Below, piece after piece: positions 52,904-63,355 of a DNA stretch of 64,000 bases. The notes under the pieces were generated by a model. That model ran no database searches. It had not been told where the DNA came from and saw nothing but the letters and a program-made list of their open reading frames with translations. Within the stretch, counting starts at the first letter, position 1, and each line of letters opens with the position of its first letter. Source of the DNA: Ignavibacteriota bacterium (lineage in GTDB: Bacteria > Bacteroidota > Ignavibacteria > UBA10030 > UBA6906); contig JADJHP010000008.1 in assembly GCA_016707525.1 (NCBI GenBank), positions 248,001-312,000 on the forward strand, read 5' to 3'. The position numbers and the translations under genes were made by a program.

Positions 52904-55900
52904 TCCTGCAATGCCTCGAAATACTTCTTGATCAGTTCCTCATAGTCGCGGGCATATCCTTCCTCCATCGCCCGCAGAAGGTCGCGCTGCAGCCGGTTCC
53001 GCCCCTCCACCGTGGTCAGGTCGACCGCCGGAGGGCTCTGGCGCGCCTTCGCTGTGCCGCTCTCCGCTTTGCGCCGCTTCTCAAAATCCCGTTCACGCAT
53101 CGACCGCTGCGCATCCAACAACCGCGAGAGAATGCGGTCCTGCTTGTTCACCGTCTCCCGGTCCACGCTCCCTGCCGCCAGATCGGTCTGCACCTCGCGC
53201 ATGTCGCGCGCCACGCGCTGGAGGTCGCCGAGCATCTTGCTCATCTCGCCGGAACGTGCGGCTTCCCGCGCGAGCTCCTCGAGGGATTTCCGGACGGCCC
53301 CCTGCTCCGCCGCAAGCCGCCCCATCTCTCCTGCCTGCTGCGGCGTCAGCCCCTTCGTCTGATCGTTGATCCCCTGCTGCTGTCCGCCCATCTGCTGCAA
53401 CCGTTGCATGAATCCTGCCATGCCCATCCCCTGGCCACCACCCTGCGACATCCCCTGCGCGGCCGATTGAAGCTGCTGCGCGGTCTCGTTGAGCGCCCCC
53501 ATCGCGGCACCCTGTTGCTGCGACGCCCCCTGGCCGTTCCGCTGGTCCAGCGACTGCATGGCATCGCTCATCTTCCGGATCGCCTCGCCGATGGACTTCC
53601 CCATCTCCGGCGAAATGCTGAACGTCTTCTGCGAGAGTCCCGACAGCCGGCTGGTGACATTGCTGAGGTCGCTCATGAGCTCCGCCTGCTGCTGCGCGTT
53701 CTCCCGGAACTGCTGCGAGCCCGGATCGAGTCCGCGCGAGGCGTTCTTCAACCCCTCCTGACGCCGCGAGAGCTCCAGCAGGTCCTTCGCCGCACGGCGC
53801 ATCTCCTGCACGATCTGCTTCTGCTGGTTCTGCGCCATCTGCTGCTGCATCTGCTTGAGATCCTGCGACATCTGACCCATCATCTGCGCGGCCTGCTGCT
53901 GTTGCTGCATCGCCTGCTGCATCTGCTGCTGGCGCAGCGACTGCGCGCTCTGCTCCAGCGTCTTCTCCAGGTTGTTGCGGTCCATCGCTTCCTGCATCTT
54001 CTGCATCTCTTCCAGCGGCATCTCCGAAGGGAACTCCTCCATCTTCTTCTGCAGCTCCTTCAGCTCTTCCCGCATCTTCTCATACTGCTTCGCCAGGTCC
54101 TCCTGCCTCTTCGCCGCTTCCGCGGCGTTCTGCGCCTGGTCCTGCTTCTGCTCCGCGGTCTGCTTCTGCAGGTCCTCCTGTGCCTTCTGCATCGCCTCCG
54201 CCCGCTTCACCGCCTCCCCCATCTTCTGTTCGATCTGGATGCGTTTGAGCAGGTTCATGGTGCGTTCGATGCTCTTCCGGAACTGCTCCTCGTTGAACGA
54301 GAACTTCTGCATCGCCTGCTTCATCGCATCGGGCGTCATCTGCTGCATCGCCTCCTGCATCTTCTTCATCGCCTCAGCGAATTCCGGCGAGTTCATCTGC
54401 TCCATCATCTGCTGCAGCTCCTGGTACTTCTCCAGGGTCTCGCGCGATACGGTGTTGTTCTTCTGCATCTCGTTCATCATCTGGTCCATCGTCCGCTGCA
54501 CCTCCTCCAGCTTCTTCTGGACCTCTTCATACTTCCGCGCGATCTCTTCGGCCTTCTTCTTGTCCTCCCACGAGAGCCGCTCCTGCGGCTTCTTCAGGTC
54601 CCGGGCGAGTGCATCCAGGTCCTTCTTCGCCTCCTCTGCCTGGCGCAAGGCGTCCTTCAATGCCTCGTGACTGTCTTCATGGCTCTTGTCGACGTCAGCA
54701 AAGACTTCGTCGATGGACGGGAGGCGCAGCGTATAGGTGTCGCTCATCGCCATCTTTGGGCCGGACACCATGTCGTTGTCGAAGGCTTCCGCATGATACT
54801 CGATCACGTCCTCAGGGGTGAGCCGGAGCGTGCTCAGAAGCCAGTTCCACGGCACGATGCGGTCGGGGCCCGTTCCGGTCAACGGGATCTCGACATACGT
54901 GAAGTCTGCCGCCGCAGGTTCATACCTCGAGTGCACAAGCTTGTACGCTAGCCGCAGCTTCGACAGTCCATAGTCATCTGTCAGCCGGAACAACAACGGC
55001 AACGTTTCATCACCCGCAACATCGAGGTTCGCACCTGGTGACAGGATGGCGATCGTCGGGTAGGCATCCGTGAGGACACGGAGAGAGTACTCGATCGGGT
55101 CGGCATTGGCGACACCCTGCGGCGTGGTCACATGCACATGGTACGTCCCCGGCTTCCTGAGGGTCATGGTGCCCGCGGCACCTTTCCCGTCCACACGCAA
55201 CGGCAACCTCGTGCTGTCGGCGAACACAAGCTCCGCCGTACCGAGGGGCGTGCTTGCTTCCAGATCGAAACGGATCTGCGTCCCCGGCAGTGCCGCCAGA
55301 TCACCGACGTTGTCGTCCAGCCACCGCCGGGGTATGCCGGTATATGCCGGTGCCGTGACGTGCAGCCGGAGCGTGTTCACCACCGGTCGGTCGAGGAGCC
55401 GGAGAAGATACTCCTCGCTCTCGACGGGTCCGGCCTTCACCGCGTAGTGCGTCGACAACCTGACGTTCTCGAGTGCGAATCGGAAAGCGCCGTCAGCGGA
55501 AGAGTCGATGCGTTGCTCCTGGAACGATGCCTGGCCCTCGGGACGAACGAGCAGACTCACCGGATGCCGCAGCACACCCTGAATGCGCGCGCTGATCTCC
55601 ACGGTGGCACCCTTGACGACATCGACGGTCCCCGGTGTTACGGTGATGATGTATTGGGGCGGCGGGGTGAATTCGCGTGTGAAGAACGCCAGACGGTACG
55701 CAGCACCGCCGAGTGTTCCCGGGAGCAAGGCGAGCAGGACCGCAGCCATGGCCACGGCCACCGGCAGGAACCGGGCCGAGGTACGCAGGGACGCACGATC
55801 GATCACCACGGAGAAGTCACGCGCACGGATCGCATCCGCAAGGTCCGCGAACGATGCATCGAGAAGATCGAGGGAATAGTAATTCCTGGATTCTTCCCGC

Positions 55901-56265
55901 GAGCGGAGGAGCTGAAAGAGATTCAGCAAACGGTCTTTGATGTCGGGGAACGCGGCACCGACACGGCCGGCGGTCTGCTCATCGCTCTCGCCCCGGAGAA
56001 GATGAAGGACCTCCGCAAGAGGACGCCCCGCAAAGAAGAGGAACGCGGCGGCGGCGCACAGCGTGGCACCGGCGACAAGAACCGTACGCGTTTGTGCGGA
56101 GCCGTTCAGGAGTGCTTCGATGACCAGGAGGAGAATGAACAGTGCCAGGATGGTGAGGGCGGTCTGGACGAGCCCGTGGAGCAGGCGCACGCGCGTCTCT
56201 TCCGCGCGCACCTTCTGCAGGCGCCCGCTGATCTCACCGATGCCGGTATGGCTCGCTTCACTCAT
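52900..56265 (-). CDS. DUF4175 family large membrane protein
   Basis: The 1121-aa protein has two N-terminal TM segments (about 32-50 and 55-75) and another near 175-195. A periplasmic beta-rich region spans about 200-560 (PQYIITVTPGTVDVVKGATV, LRLHVTAPAYTGIPRRWLDD). A very long Gln/Met/Glu/Lys coiled-coil region spans about 580-930 (QQAAQMMGQMSQDLKQMQQQ), and a helical C-terminus follows. This is the DUF4175 layout of Bacteroidota and Proteobacteria. The start at 56265 is chosen for GAGGTGA just upstream. The DUF4159 gene precedes it by 5 bases. Confidence 0.85.
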   Translation of the reverse strand: MSEASHTGIGEISGRLQKVRAEETRVRLLHGLVQTALTILALFILLLVIEALLNGSAQTRTVLVAGATLCAAAAFLFFAGRPLAEVLHLLRGESDEQTAGRVGAAFPDIKDRLLNLFQLLRSREESRNYYSLDLLDASFADLADAIRARDFSVVIDRASLRTSARFLPVAVAMAAVLLALLPGTLGGAAYRLAFFTREFTPPPQYIITVTPGTVDVVKGATVEISARIQGVLRHPVSLLVRPEGQASFQEQRIDSSADGAFRFALENVRLSTHYAVKAGPVESEEYLLRLLDRPVVNTLRLHVTAPAYTGIPRRWLDDNVGDLAALPGTQIRFDLEASTPLGTAELVFADSTRLPLRVDGKGAAGTMTLRKPGTYHVHVTTPQGVANADPIEYSLRVLTDAYPTIAILSPGANLDVAGDETLPLLFRLTDDYGLSKLRLAYKLVHSRYEPAAADFTYVEIPLTGTGPDRIVPWNWLLSTLRLTPEDVIEYHAEAFDNDMVSGPKMAMSDTYTLRLPSIDEVFADVDKSHEDSHEALKDALRQAEEAKKDLDALARDLKKPQERLSWEDKKKAEEIARKYEEVQKKLEEVQRTMDQMMNEMQKNNTVSRETLEKYQELQQMMEQMNSPEFAEAMKKMQEAMQQMTPDAMKQAMQKFSFNEEQFRKSIERTMNLLKRIQIEQKMGEAVKRAEAMQKAQEDLQKQTAEQKQDQAQNAAEAAKRQEDLAKQYEKMREELKELQKKMEEFPSEMPLEEMQKMQEAMDRNNLEKTLEQSAQSLRQQQMQQAMQQQQQAAQMMGQMSQDLKQMQQQMAQNQQKQIVQEMRRAAKDLLELSRRQEGLKNASRGLDPGSQQFRENAQQQAELMSDLSNVTSRLSGLSQKTFSISPEMGKSIGEAIRKMSDAMQSLDQRNGQGASQQQGAAMGALNETAQQLQSAAQGMSQGGGQGMGMAGFMQRLQQMGGQQQGINDQTKGLTPQQAGEMGRLAAEQGAVRKSLEELAREAARSGEMSKMLGDLQRVARDMREVQTDLAAGSVDRETVNKQDRILSRLLDAQRSMRERDFEKRRKAESGTAKARQSPPAVDLTTVEGRNRLQRDLLRAMEEGYARDYEELIKKYFEALQE

Positions 56266-56270
56266 GTTCG

Positions 56271-56939
56271 TCACCTCGAAAGGGCCCACACCAGGATGTT
56301 CGTGCCGAAGCGCAGGGCCTCTTCCCGCTTTTCGGCCGGGTCGCCGTGGACCTCAGGATCGACCCAGCCATCGCTCGGATTGCTCTCGAAGGTATAGTAC
56401 ACGACGAGGCGTCCTTTATGAAAGAGGCCGTAACCGCGTGGCGGTTTGTCGTCGTGTGCATGCGTCTTGGGAGGGCCCGAGGGGAAGGGGAACGGCGCGT
56501 GGTACAGGCCATAGGAGAATGGCAGTTCGGTGAGTTCCTGATCCGGGAAGACCTTCTTCATCTCCCGGCGGAATGCCCGGTCCATGCCGTAGTCATCATC
56601 GGCATAGAGGAAGCCGCCATTCTGCAGATACGTGCGGAGGTTGCGGACATCCCTGTCCGACAACACGATGTTGCCATGCCCGGTGAGGAAGACCACCGGG
56701 AAGGAGAAAAGCTGTTCGCTGCCGGCCTCGACGGCCGAGTAGGCGGGATCGACATCCAACCCTGCTGCAGTGCGGGCATACCGCAGCAGATTCACTTCCG
56801 CCGAAGGATCATTGTACCAGTCGCCCCCCCCGGCGTACTTCACCCGCCCGATCCGGAGAGCGCTTGACGGCGCCTCCGGCTGGGCCCAGACACCCGCACA
56901 AAGGACGGCACTGAGGCCGAGTATGAGCATCGTCCGCAT
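56271..56939 (-). CDS. DUF4159-domain exported protein
   Basis: The 222-aa protein has a signal peptide (MLILGLSAVLCAGVWAQ). The DUF4159 domain follows: RVKYAGGGDWYNDPSAEVNL, PVVFLTGHGNIVLSDRDVRN, LQNGGFLYADDDYGMD, ESNPSDGWVDPEVHGDP. The fold is class I glutamine-amidotransferase-like, but no catalytic Cys lies at the elbow (FLYADDDYG), so it is probably non-enzymatic or uses acids. In other Bacteroidota DUF4159 proteins occur near BatA/MoxR clusters. Here the partners are DUF4175 and an M14 peptidase. Confidence 0.85.
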   Translation of the reverse strand: MRTMLILGLSAVLCAGVWAQPEAPSSALRIGRVKYAGGGDWYNDPSAEVNLLRYARTAAGLDVDPAYSAVEAGSEQLFSFPVVFLTGHGNIVLSDRDVRNLRTYLQNGGFLYADDDYGMDRAFRREMKKVFPDQELTELPFSYGLYHAPFPFPSGPPKTHAHDDKPPRGYGLFHKGRLVVYYTFESNPSDGWVDPEVHGDPAEKREEALRFGTNILVWALSR

Positions 56940-57016
56940 ACCGTCAAAGTAGAAAACTCGGGAGGAAGAAACAACCTCCTGATGCACCCCGCGCCGGCGG
57001 GGTGATGGACTGCCGG

Positions 57017-58204
57017 TCAGTCCATCACCTTCCGGAGGAATGCGGGCTTCTCATGGTCCGATTTGTCGATGCGTTCCTTCACAGGAGCCTGGGCCGACCG
57101 CTGCTGGGGCGTATCGAGGGCCACGCCATGACGGACGTATGCGGGCTCGTCGAGCGACACGAGGTCGCGATAGCCGGTCGGGATCTTCTCGATGTTCAGG
57201 CGCGGTTCCTGCTTGGGCTGACGGATCGAGCCGACGGTCGGCGTGGCGCGGCGGTTGAATCCGGTCGCGATCACGGTGACCATGATCTCGTCGGTCATCT
57301 GGTCGTCGATCACGGCGCCAAGGATGACGTTGGCCTCTTCGCCCGATGCTTCCTGGATGATCTTTGTGGCTTCCTCAACCTCGAAAAGGGACAGGGACGA
57401 GCCGCCGGTGATGTTCACGAGCACACCCTGTGCGCCGGCGATGGAGATATCTTCCAGCAGCGGGCTCGAGATGGCCATGTGCGCGGCCTCGACGGCACGG
57501 TGTTCGCCGCTGGCGACGCCCGTACCCATCACCGCATCACCCATCTCACGCATCACCGTGCGCACATCGGCGAAGTCCACGTTGATCAGTCCGGGCACCG
57601 TGATGAGCTCCGAGATGCCACGCGTGGCGCCATACAGCACCTGGTTGGCGATATCGAAGGCCTCGGTGAGCGGCGTGTTGCGCTCCACGATGTCCAGCAG
57701 CTTCTGATTCGGGATGATGATCAGAGTATCGACCTGCTTGCGCAGTTCATCGAGGCCCTGGTCGGCATGCGACGCACGCTTCTTGCCTTCGCAGTGGAAC
57801 GGGCGCGTGACGATCCCGACCACGAGGGCACCGAGGCTGCGGGCGATGTTGGCCACGAGCGGTGCACCGCCCGTACCCGTACCGCCGCCCATGCCTGCCG
57901 TCACGAACACCATGTCGCTCCCGGTCAGCGCGCGCGCGATCTCTTCGCGGTCCTCTTCCACGGCACGATACCCGATCGTGGGATCGGCACCGGCGCCGAG
58001 ACCGCGGGTCAGGTTCTTGCCGATCTGGATCTTGTTCGACGCCGAGTTGCGCTGGAGCGCCTGCACGTCGGTGTTGACCGCAAAGAAGTCCACGCCGTGC
58101 AGACCCTTCTTGATCATGCTGTTGACGGCATTGCCTCCACCCCCACCCACGCCAACGACACGGATTTTAGCACCACGATCGGGACCATTGTCCAGTTCGA
58201 TCAC
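57017..58204 (-). CDS. ftsZ: Cell division protein FtsZ
   Basis: This is the tubulin-like GTPase of the division ring. GVGGGGGNAVNSMIKKG is the N-terminal nucleotide loop, FVTAGMGGGTGTGGAP the tubulin signature and NVDFADVRTVM the T7 loop. A variable linker (about 325-380) leads to the C-terminal peptide KPAFLRKVMD that binds FtsA. The length is 395 aa. It starts with GTG (58204) behind a perfect Shine-Dalgarno sequence. It is the last gene of the ftsW-murG-murC-ftsQ-ftsA-ftsZ cluster. Confidence 0.97.
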   Translation of the reverse strand: MIELDNGPDRGAKIRVVGVGGGGGNAVNSMIKKGLHGVDFFAVNTDVQALQRNSASNKIQIGKNLTRGLGAGADPTIGYRAVEEDREEIARALTGSDMVFVTAGMGGGTGTGGAPLVANIARSLGALVVGIVTRPFHCEGKKRASHADQGLDELRKQVDTLIIIPNQKLLDIVERNTPLTEAFDIANQVLYGATRGISELITVPGLINVDFADVRTVMREMGDAVMGTGVASGEHRAVEAAHMAISSPLLEDISIAGAQGVLVNITGGSSLSLFEVEEATKIIQEASGEEANVILGAVIDDQMTDEIMVTVIATGFNRRATPTVGSIRQPKQEPRLNIEKIPTGYRDLVSLDEPAYVRHGVALDTPQQRSAQAPVKERIDKSDHEKPAFLRKVMD

Positions 58205-58217
58205 AGGAGTACCTCCT
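58205..58217 (-). promoter_or_regulatory. ftsZ ribosome binding site in a small hairpin
   Basis: On the minus strand AGGAGGTACTCCT directly precedes the GTG start. AGGAGGT is a perfect anti-16S match at 6-base spacing. The same bases can fold as AGGAG-GTA-CTCCT, a five-pair stem that would hide the site. Confidence 0.55.
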
Positions 58218-58280
58218 TAGTGATTATGGGTTCTCGACTATTCTGTACTGACACGTTCTCAGACTTCTCTCGAATTCTTC

Positions 58281-59531
58281 CTACAATGCTTCGAACCAGG
58301 CGCGGGCCTTGTTCACGATGCCCGTGAACTTGCTTTCCTTGCGCGACGATGCGCTGCCAGCGTTGCTGCCATCCATTGCCGGCGACGCTTGATGCTTCAG
58401 GCCATGATAGATCAGGCCGACCGCCGTGGCGTATGCCGGGTTCTCGATCTCGCGGACGAGTCCGCCCGAGAAACCGGCCGGGATACCGATCTTCACCGGC
58501 ATGCCGAGCACTTCCTTCGCCAGTTCTGCCGTCCCCTTGATGAGCGCTCCGCCACCGGTGAGCACCACGCCGCCGGCAAGATGCTTCGCGTAGCCCGAGC
58601 GCTTGATCTCCAGCGCCGCGATCTCGAGGATCTCTTCCATGCGCGGTTGGATGATCTGTGCAAGGATGTGCCTGTCGATCTCGACCGGCGGCCGTCCGCC
58701 CACACCGGGGAGGACGAGGGGATCGTTATCCACAACGGCATTCACATATGCACATCCGTGGTCCTTCTTGAGGCGTTCGGCCTGTTCGTTCAGGATGCCG
58801 AGGCCCTTCCGGATGTCGTCCGTCACCTTCCGTCCGGCGATACCGATGACCGCCGTATGACGGATGGTGCGCTCTTCGAACACCGCGAGGTCCGTGGTAC
58901 CGCCGCCGATGTCCAGCAGCGCAATGCCGACCTCCTTCTCCTCATCGTCCAGCACCGCATAGCTGGACGCGAGCGGCTCGAGCACCATGTCGCTGATCTC
59001 GAGCCCCGCGCGCTGCACGCATTTGTAGATGTTCTGCGCGGCGCTCACGAGCCCGGTGATGATGTGCACGTTGGCTTCCATGCGCACGCCCGACATCCCG
59101 AGCGGATCGTAGATGCCGTCCTGCCCGTCGATGATGAACTCCTGCGGGATCACATGGATGATCTTCCGGTCGGCCGGCAGCGCCACACGCTTCGTGTCTT
59201 CGATCAGCCGGTCAATGTCCGCACGTGTCACCTCATGGTCCGGACCGCTGATGCCGACCACGCCACGGCTCTGGAAGCTCTGGATGTGGTCGCCTGCGAT
59301 GCCGACGATGACCGAACGGATCGCGACGCCGGAGGAGGCCTGCGCTTCCTGGATGGCATGCGATACGGCGGCGGTCGTACGGTCGATGTGGGTCACCACA
59401 CCGCGCGTCATCCCATCCGACGGCGCCCGCCCGATGCCAAGGATGTTGATCTTGCCGTTATCATCCGTCCCCGCGACCACCGCACAGATCTTGGTGGTGC
59501 CGATATCGAGGCCTACGATGATGTTATCCAT
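58281..59531 (-). CDS. ftsA: Cell division protein FtsA
   Basis: This actin-like ATPase tethers FtsZ to the membrane. VGLDIGTTKICAVVA is the phosphate-1 motif, GIALLDIGGGTTDLAVFE the phosphate-2 motif and VVLTGGGALIKG the adenosine motif. The C-terminal amphipathic helix (FTGIVNKARAWFEAL) is the membrane-targeting sequence. The length is 416 aa. It lies 24 bases after ftsQ and 76 before ftsZ. Confidence 0.96.
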   Translation of the reverse strand: MDNIIVGLDIGTTKICAVVAGTDDNGKINILGIGRAPSDGMTRGVVTHIDRTTAAVSHAIQEAQASSGVAIRSVIVGIAGDHIQSFQSRGVVGISGPDHEVTRADIDRLIEDTKRVALPADRKIIHVIPQEFIIDGQDGIYDPLGMSGVRMEANVHIITGLVSAAQNIYKCVQRAGLEISDMVLEPLASSYAVLDDEEKEVGIALLDIGGGTTDLAVFEERTIRHTAVIGIAGRKVTDDIRKGLGILNEQAERLKKDHGCAYVNAVVDNDPLVLPGVGGRPPVEIDRHILAQIIQPRMEEILEIAALEIKRSGYAKHLAGGVVLTGGGALIKGTAELAKEVLGMPVKIGIPAGFSGGLVREIENPAYATAVGLIYHGLKHQASPAMDGSNAGSASSRKESKFTGIVNKARAWFEAL

Positions 59532-59555
59532 ACGCGTTCCTTCCCGTGACAGGTG

Positions 59556-60344
59556 TCAGTGCGATTCTGATGACGATGACGGCTCCCAGCGTGCAACAAC
59601 CTGGTCGGCGAACCTGAGGTCCACCGCACGCAACGATTGTCCCCCGCGGCTGCTGACCACGCCGGTCCAGAAGCCTTCGAGAAGCGTCAGTTTATCTACA
59701 ATGCTCCCCCGGCCGAACAACACCGGGATACCATATTCTGCGGTATACAACACCAATTCTCCATTCGGCTGCAGGTGGATCTCGGAGATCCGGCGCGAGA
59801 CCGAGTTGCCGAGCTTCTGCGACGCGAGCACGATCTGCAGCGCTTCACGCAGCGTCGGATGCACGACCTTTTTTCCGGGGCGGCATTCCTGCACCGCGGT
59901 AGCACCGGTGATCACCGGCAGGTCGAACGCATGCTCCGAGCGGATGGCCGGCATCATCACGCCTTCCGAATCCACGTACATCGTCTTTGCCGCAACCAGC
60001 ACCGCGACCGGCACACGCTCCTGGACGCGGATGAGGATCCGGTCCGGCAGATCGCGGTGCACCGAAACGTCCTTGAAGTACGGATTCTTCATCACGCGCG
60101 TGCGGATCACCCCGAGGTCGACATCCATCATCCGCCCGGTCAACGGCACCGCCGCCTGACGGAGGATCGTTTCACGCGGGACGATGAGGTTACCGTCGCA
60201 TGCGGCGACGCGCGCCGGCAGATCGGACTTCCACACGTACGAACCGATGGACACCGTGGCAGTGAGCAGGATGAGCCCGAGGAACAGGAGAATGCTCCCG
60301 ATGCCCCGGACCTTTGTGCTCACGCCCTGTGGTGCCTGCGCCAT
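59556..60344 (-). CDS. ftsQ: FtsQ-type division protein with POTRA domain
   Basis: The 262-aa protein has a single TM at about 14-36 (ILLFLGLILLTATVSIGSYV), then a POTRA domain (VIRTRVMKNPYFKDVSVHRD, LPDRILIRVQERVPVAVL) and a beta domain ending in VRFADQVVARW-type sequence. FtsQ links early and late divisome parts. It lies between murC (3 bases upstream) and ftsA. Confidence 0.88.
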   Translation of the reverse strand: MAQAPQGVSTKVRGIGSILLFLGLILLTATVSIGSYVWKSDLPARVAACDGNLIVPRETILRQAAVPLTGRMMDVDLGVIRTRVMKNPYFKDVSVHRDLPDRILIRVQERVPVAVLVAAKTMYVDSEGVMMPAIRSEHAFDLPVITGATAVQECRPGKKVVHPTLREALQIVLASQKLGNSVSRRISEIHLQPNGELVLYTAEYGIPVLFGRGSIVDKLTLLEGFWTGVVSSRGGQSLRAVDLRFADQVVARWEPSSSSESH

Positions 60345-60347
60345 GGA

Positions 60348-61734
<1,387 letters not shown>

Positions 61735-61743
61735 GATCTGTCC

Positions 61744-62250
61744 TTAACGATCCGTGATGCGCGGCCTGCGCCAGGCCCGCTTGTCGCGTTTGGGCACGCG
61801 CGCCGCTATCGCGTGCATCTCATGCAGGAGGTCGCGTTCCCGCTCGTAGCGCCCGACCCGGATGCGGATGAACCGCCGCTTCCCTTTGATCTTGAACACG
61901 ATCGCCTGGAACCGCCCTCCCGTACGCACGCCGAGCTCCCGCCCGATGTGCATCCACTCGATCTCCGCAATGGCGATCCGCCGGTCCAGCCACCGGTGAC
62001 GGAAGACGATGGCATCCTGTGTGATGATCAGCCGCCGGTTCCGCAGCATATTCAACCCGAGAGTGACGAACGAGACCAGCACGAAGAAGATGATGATGTA
62101 CGTGATCGGGTCGTTCAGCACATACTCGAACTTCTGGTCCACGAAGCTTCCGCGGATCCCGCCGTACAGGATCAGCGTGATAAGATAGATCAGGGCCGAC
62201 TGGTAATAGAAGTCGAGCTTATATTTGAAGACATGTTCGTCTGCCGTCAT
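61744..62250 (-). CDS. Small two-TM protein with PH-like cytoplasmic domain
   Basis: The 168-aa protein has two TM segments (about 16-32 and 50-66) and a basic cytoplasmic domain: LRNRRLIITQDAIVFRHRWL, IAIAEIEWMHIGRELGVRTG, FKIKGKRRFIRIRVGRYE. The pattern resembles bacterial PH (YcxB/bPH) domains after a membrane hairpin. The C-terminus is very Arg-rich. It lies 4 bases after murG and 9 before murC, a place usually free of extra genes. I do not recognise the family; a link to cell-wall synthesis or division is inferred from position. Confidence 0.7.
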   Translation of the reverse strand: MTADEHVFKYKLDFYYQSALIYLITLILYGGIRGSFVDQKFEYVLNDPITYIIIFFVLVSFVTLGLNMLRNRRLIITQDAIVFRHRWLDRRIAIAEIEWMHIGRELGVRTGGRFQAIVFKIKGKRRFIRIRVGRYERERDLLHEMHAIAARVPKRDKRAWRRPRITDR

Positions 62251-62254
62251 GGCG

Positions 62255-63352
62255 TTATCGTCTAAGGCCCAGGACCGCCCGGGCGATCGTCATACTTGCA
62301 TCGGGTTTTGCGATGCTCTTCGCGGCCGCGCCCATGCGGGTGCGCCGTGCTGCATCGTTCAACAATTCCATCACCAGGGGGCGCAACGCCGTCCGTGCGG
62401 TCGCGTCCGTGCACAGCACCGCTGCACCCGCTTCCACCATCGCGCGCGCATTCTCCGTCTGATGATCGCCCGCCGCCGTCGGCAGCGGCACCAGCACCGA
62501 TGGCACGCCCGCGCAGGCGATCTCGGCCAGCGTGCTTGCACCCGCCCGCGACACCATCAGGTCCGCCACCGCAAATGCATCCTCCATCCGCTCGAGATAC
62601 GGAAGGATCACGCCTGCCGGCGCCGCCGGCAGGGACTTCATTGCGGCCTTGATATGCTCTGCATCTCTCGCTCCCGTCAGCCAGAGCACCTGCACACCCG
62701 CTTCCGCCAGCGCCGGCATCACCTCCAGCACCGCGGCGTTCATCGATGCCGCTCCCTGGCTCCCGCCGGTCACGAGCAACGTCTGCTTCGCCGGATCCAA
62801 TCCGAGCCTCGCCGCGGCATCCGCCCGCGGCACCGAGCCGATCGTCGTGCGCACCGGGTTCCCGCTCATCAGGATGTTGTCCTGCCGCTTCAGGAATCTC
62901 TTCGTGCGCTCGAACATCACATGCACCTGGAGCACGCGCGTGGCCAGGAGCCTGGTCGTCACGCCCGGATAGCTGTTCTGCTCCTGCAACACCGTTGGTA
63001 TGCCGAGCAGCGTCGCCACATACACCGGCGGCCCGCTCACGTAACCACCCGTCCCGATCACCACATCCGGTTTGAACCGGCGGATGTGCATGAACGACTG
63101 CACGAGCGAGGTGACGACCTTCACCGGCACCAGTGCCGTGGCGAACGAGAACGAGCGCCGCACGCCGCTGATCCAGATCAGTGCGAGGTCATAGCCACGC
63201 TCCGGCACGACCCGCTCTTCGATCCTTCCCTTTGTTCCAATGAACAGGACCGCCGCATCCTTGTCGATCGACCGCACCGCATCCGCGATCGCGATCGCGG
63301 GATACAAATGTCCGCCGGTCCCGCCGCCGGCCAGCATGATGCGTGCTGCCAT
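62255..63352 (-). CDS. murG: UDP-GlcNAc:MurNAc-pentapeptide-lipid I GlcNAc transferase
   Basis: It converts lipid I to lipid II. LAGGGTGGHLYPAIAIAD is the N-terminal G-loop, VIGTGGYVSGPPVYVA and LQEQNSYPGVTTRLLA are MurG motifs, and VTGGSQGAASMN and DLMVSRAGASTLAEIACAG form the nucleotide-sugar site. The length of 365 aa is typical. It follows ftsW by 3 bases. Confidence 0.96.
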   Translation of the reverse strand: MAARIMLAGGGTGGHLYPAIAIADAVRSIDKDAAVLFIGTKGRIEERVVPERGYDLALIWISGVRRSFSFATALVPVKVVTSLVQSFMHIRRFKPDVVIGTGGYVSGPPVYVATLLGIPTVLQEQNSYPGVTTRLLATRVLQVHVMFERTKRFLKRQDNILMSGNPVRTTIGSVPRADAAARLGLDPAKQTLLVTGGSQGAASMNAAVLEVMPALAEAGVQVLWLTGARDAEHIKAAMKSLPAAPAGVILPYLERMEDAFAVADLMVSRAGASTLAEIACAGVPSVLVPLPTAAGDHQTENARAMVEAGAAVLCTDATARTALRPLVMELLNDAARRTRMGAAAKSIAKPDASMTIARAVLGLRR

Positions 63353-63355
63353 CGG

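Noticed and set aside
52888..54951. Plus-strand 687-codon Leu/His-rich frame
   Set aside because: It is the complement of the Gln/Lys/Glu coiled-coil of DUF4175. CAG/CTG and AAG/CTT pairing explains the Leu/His bias.
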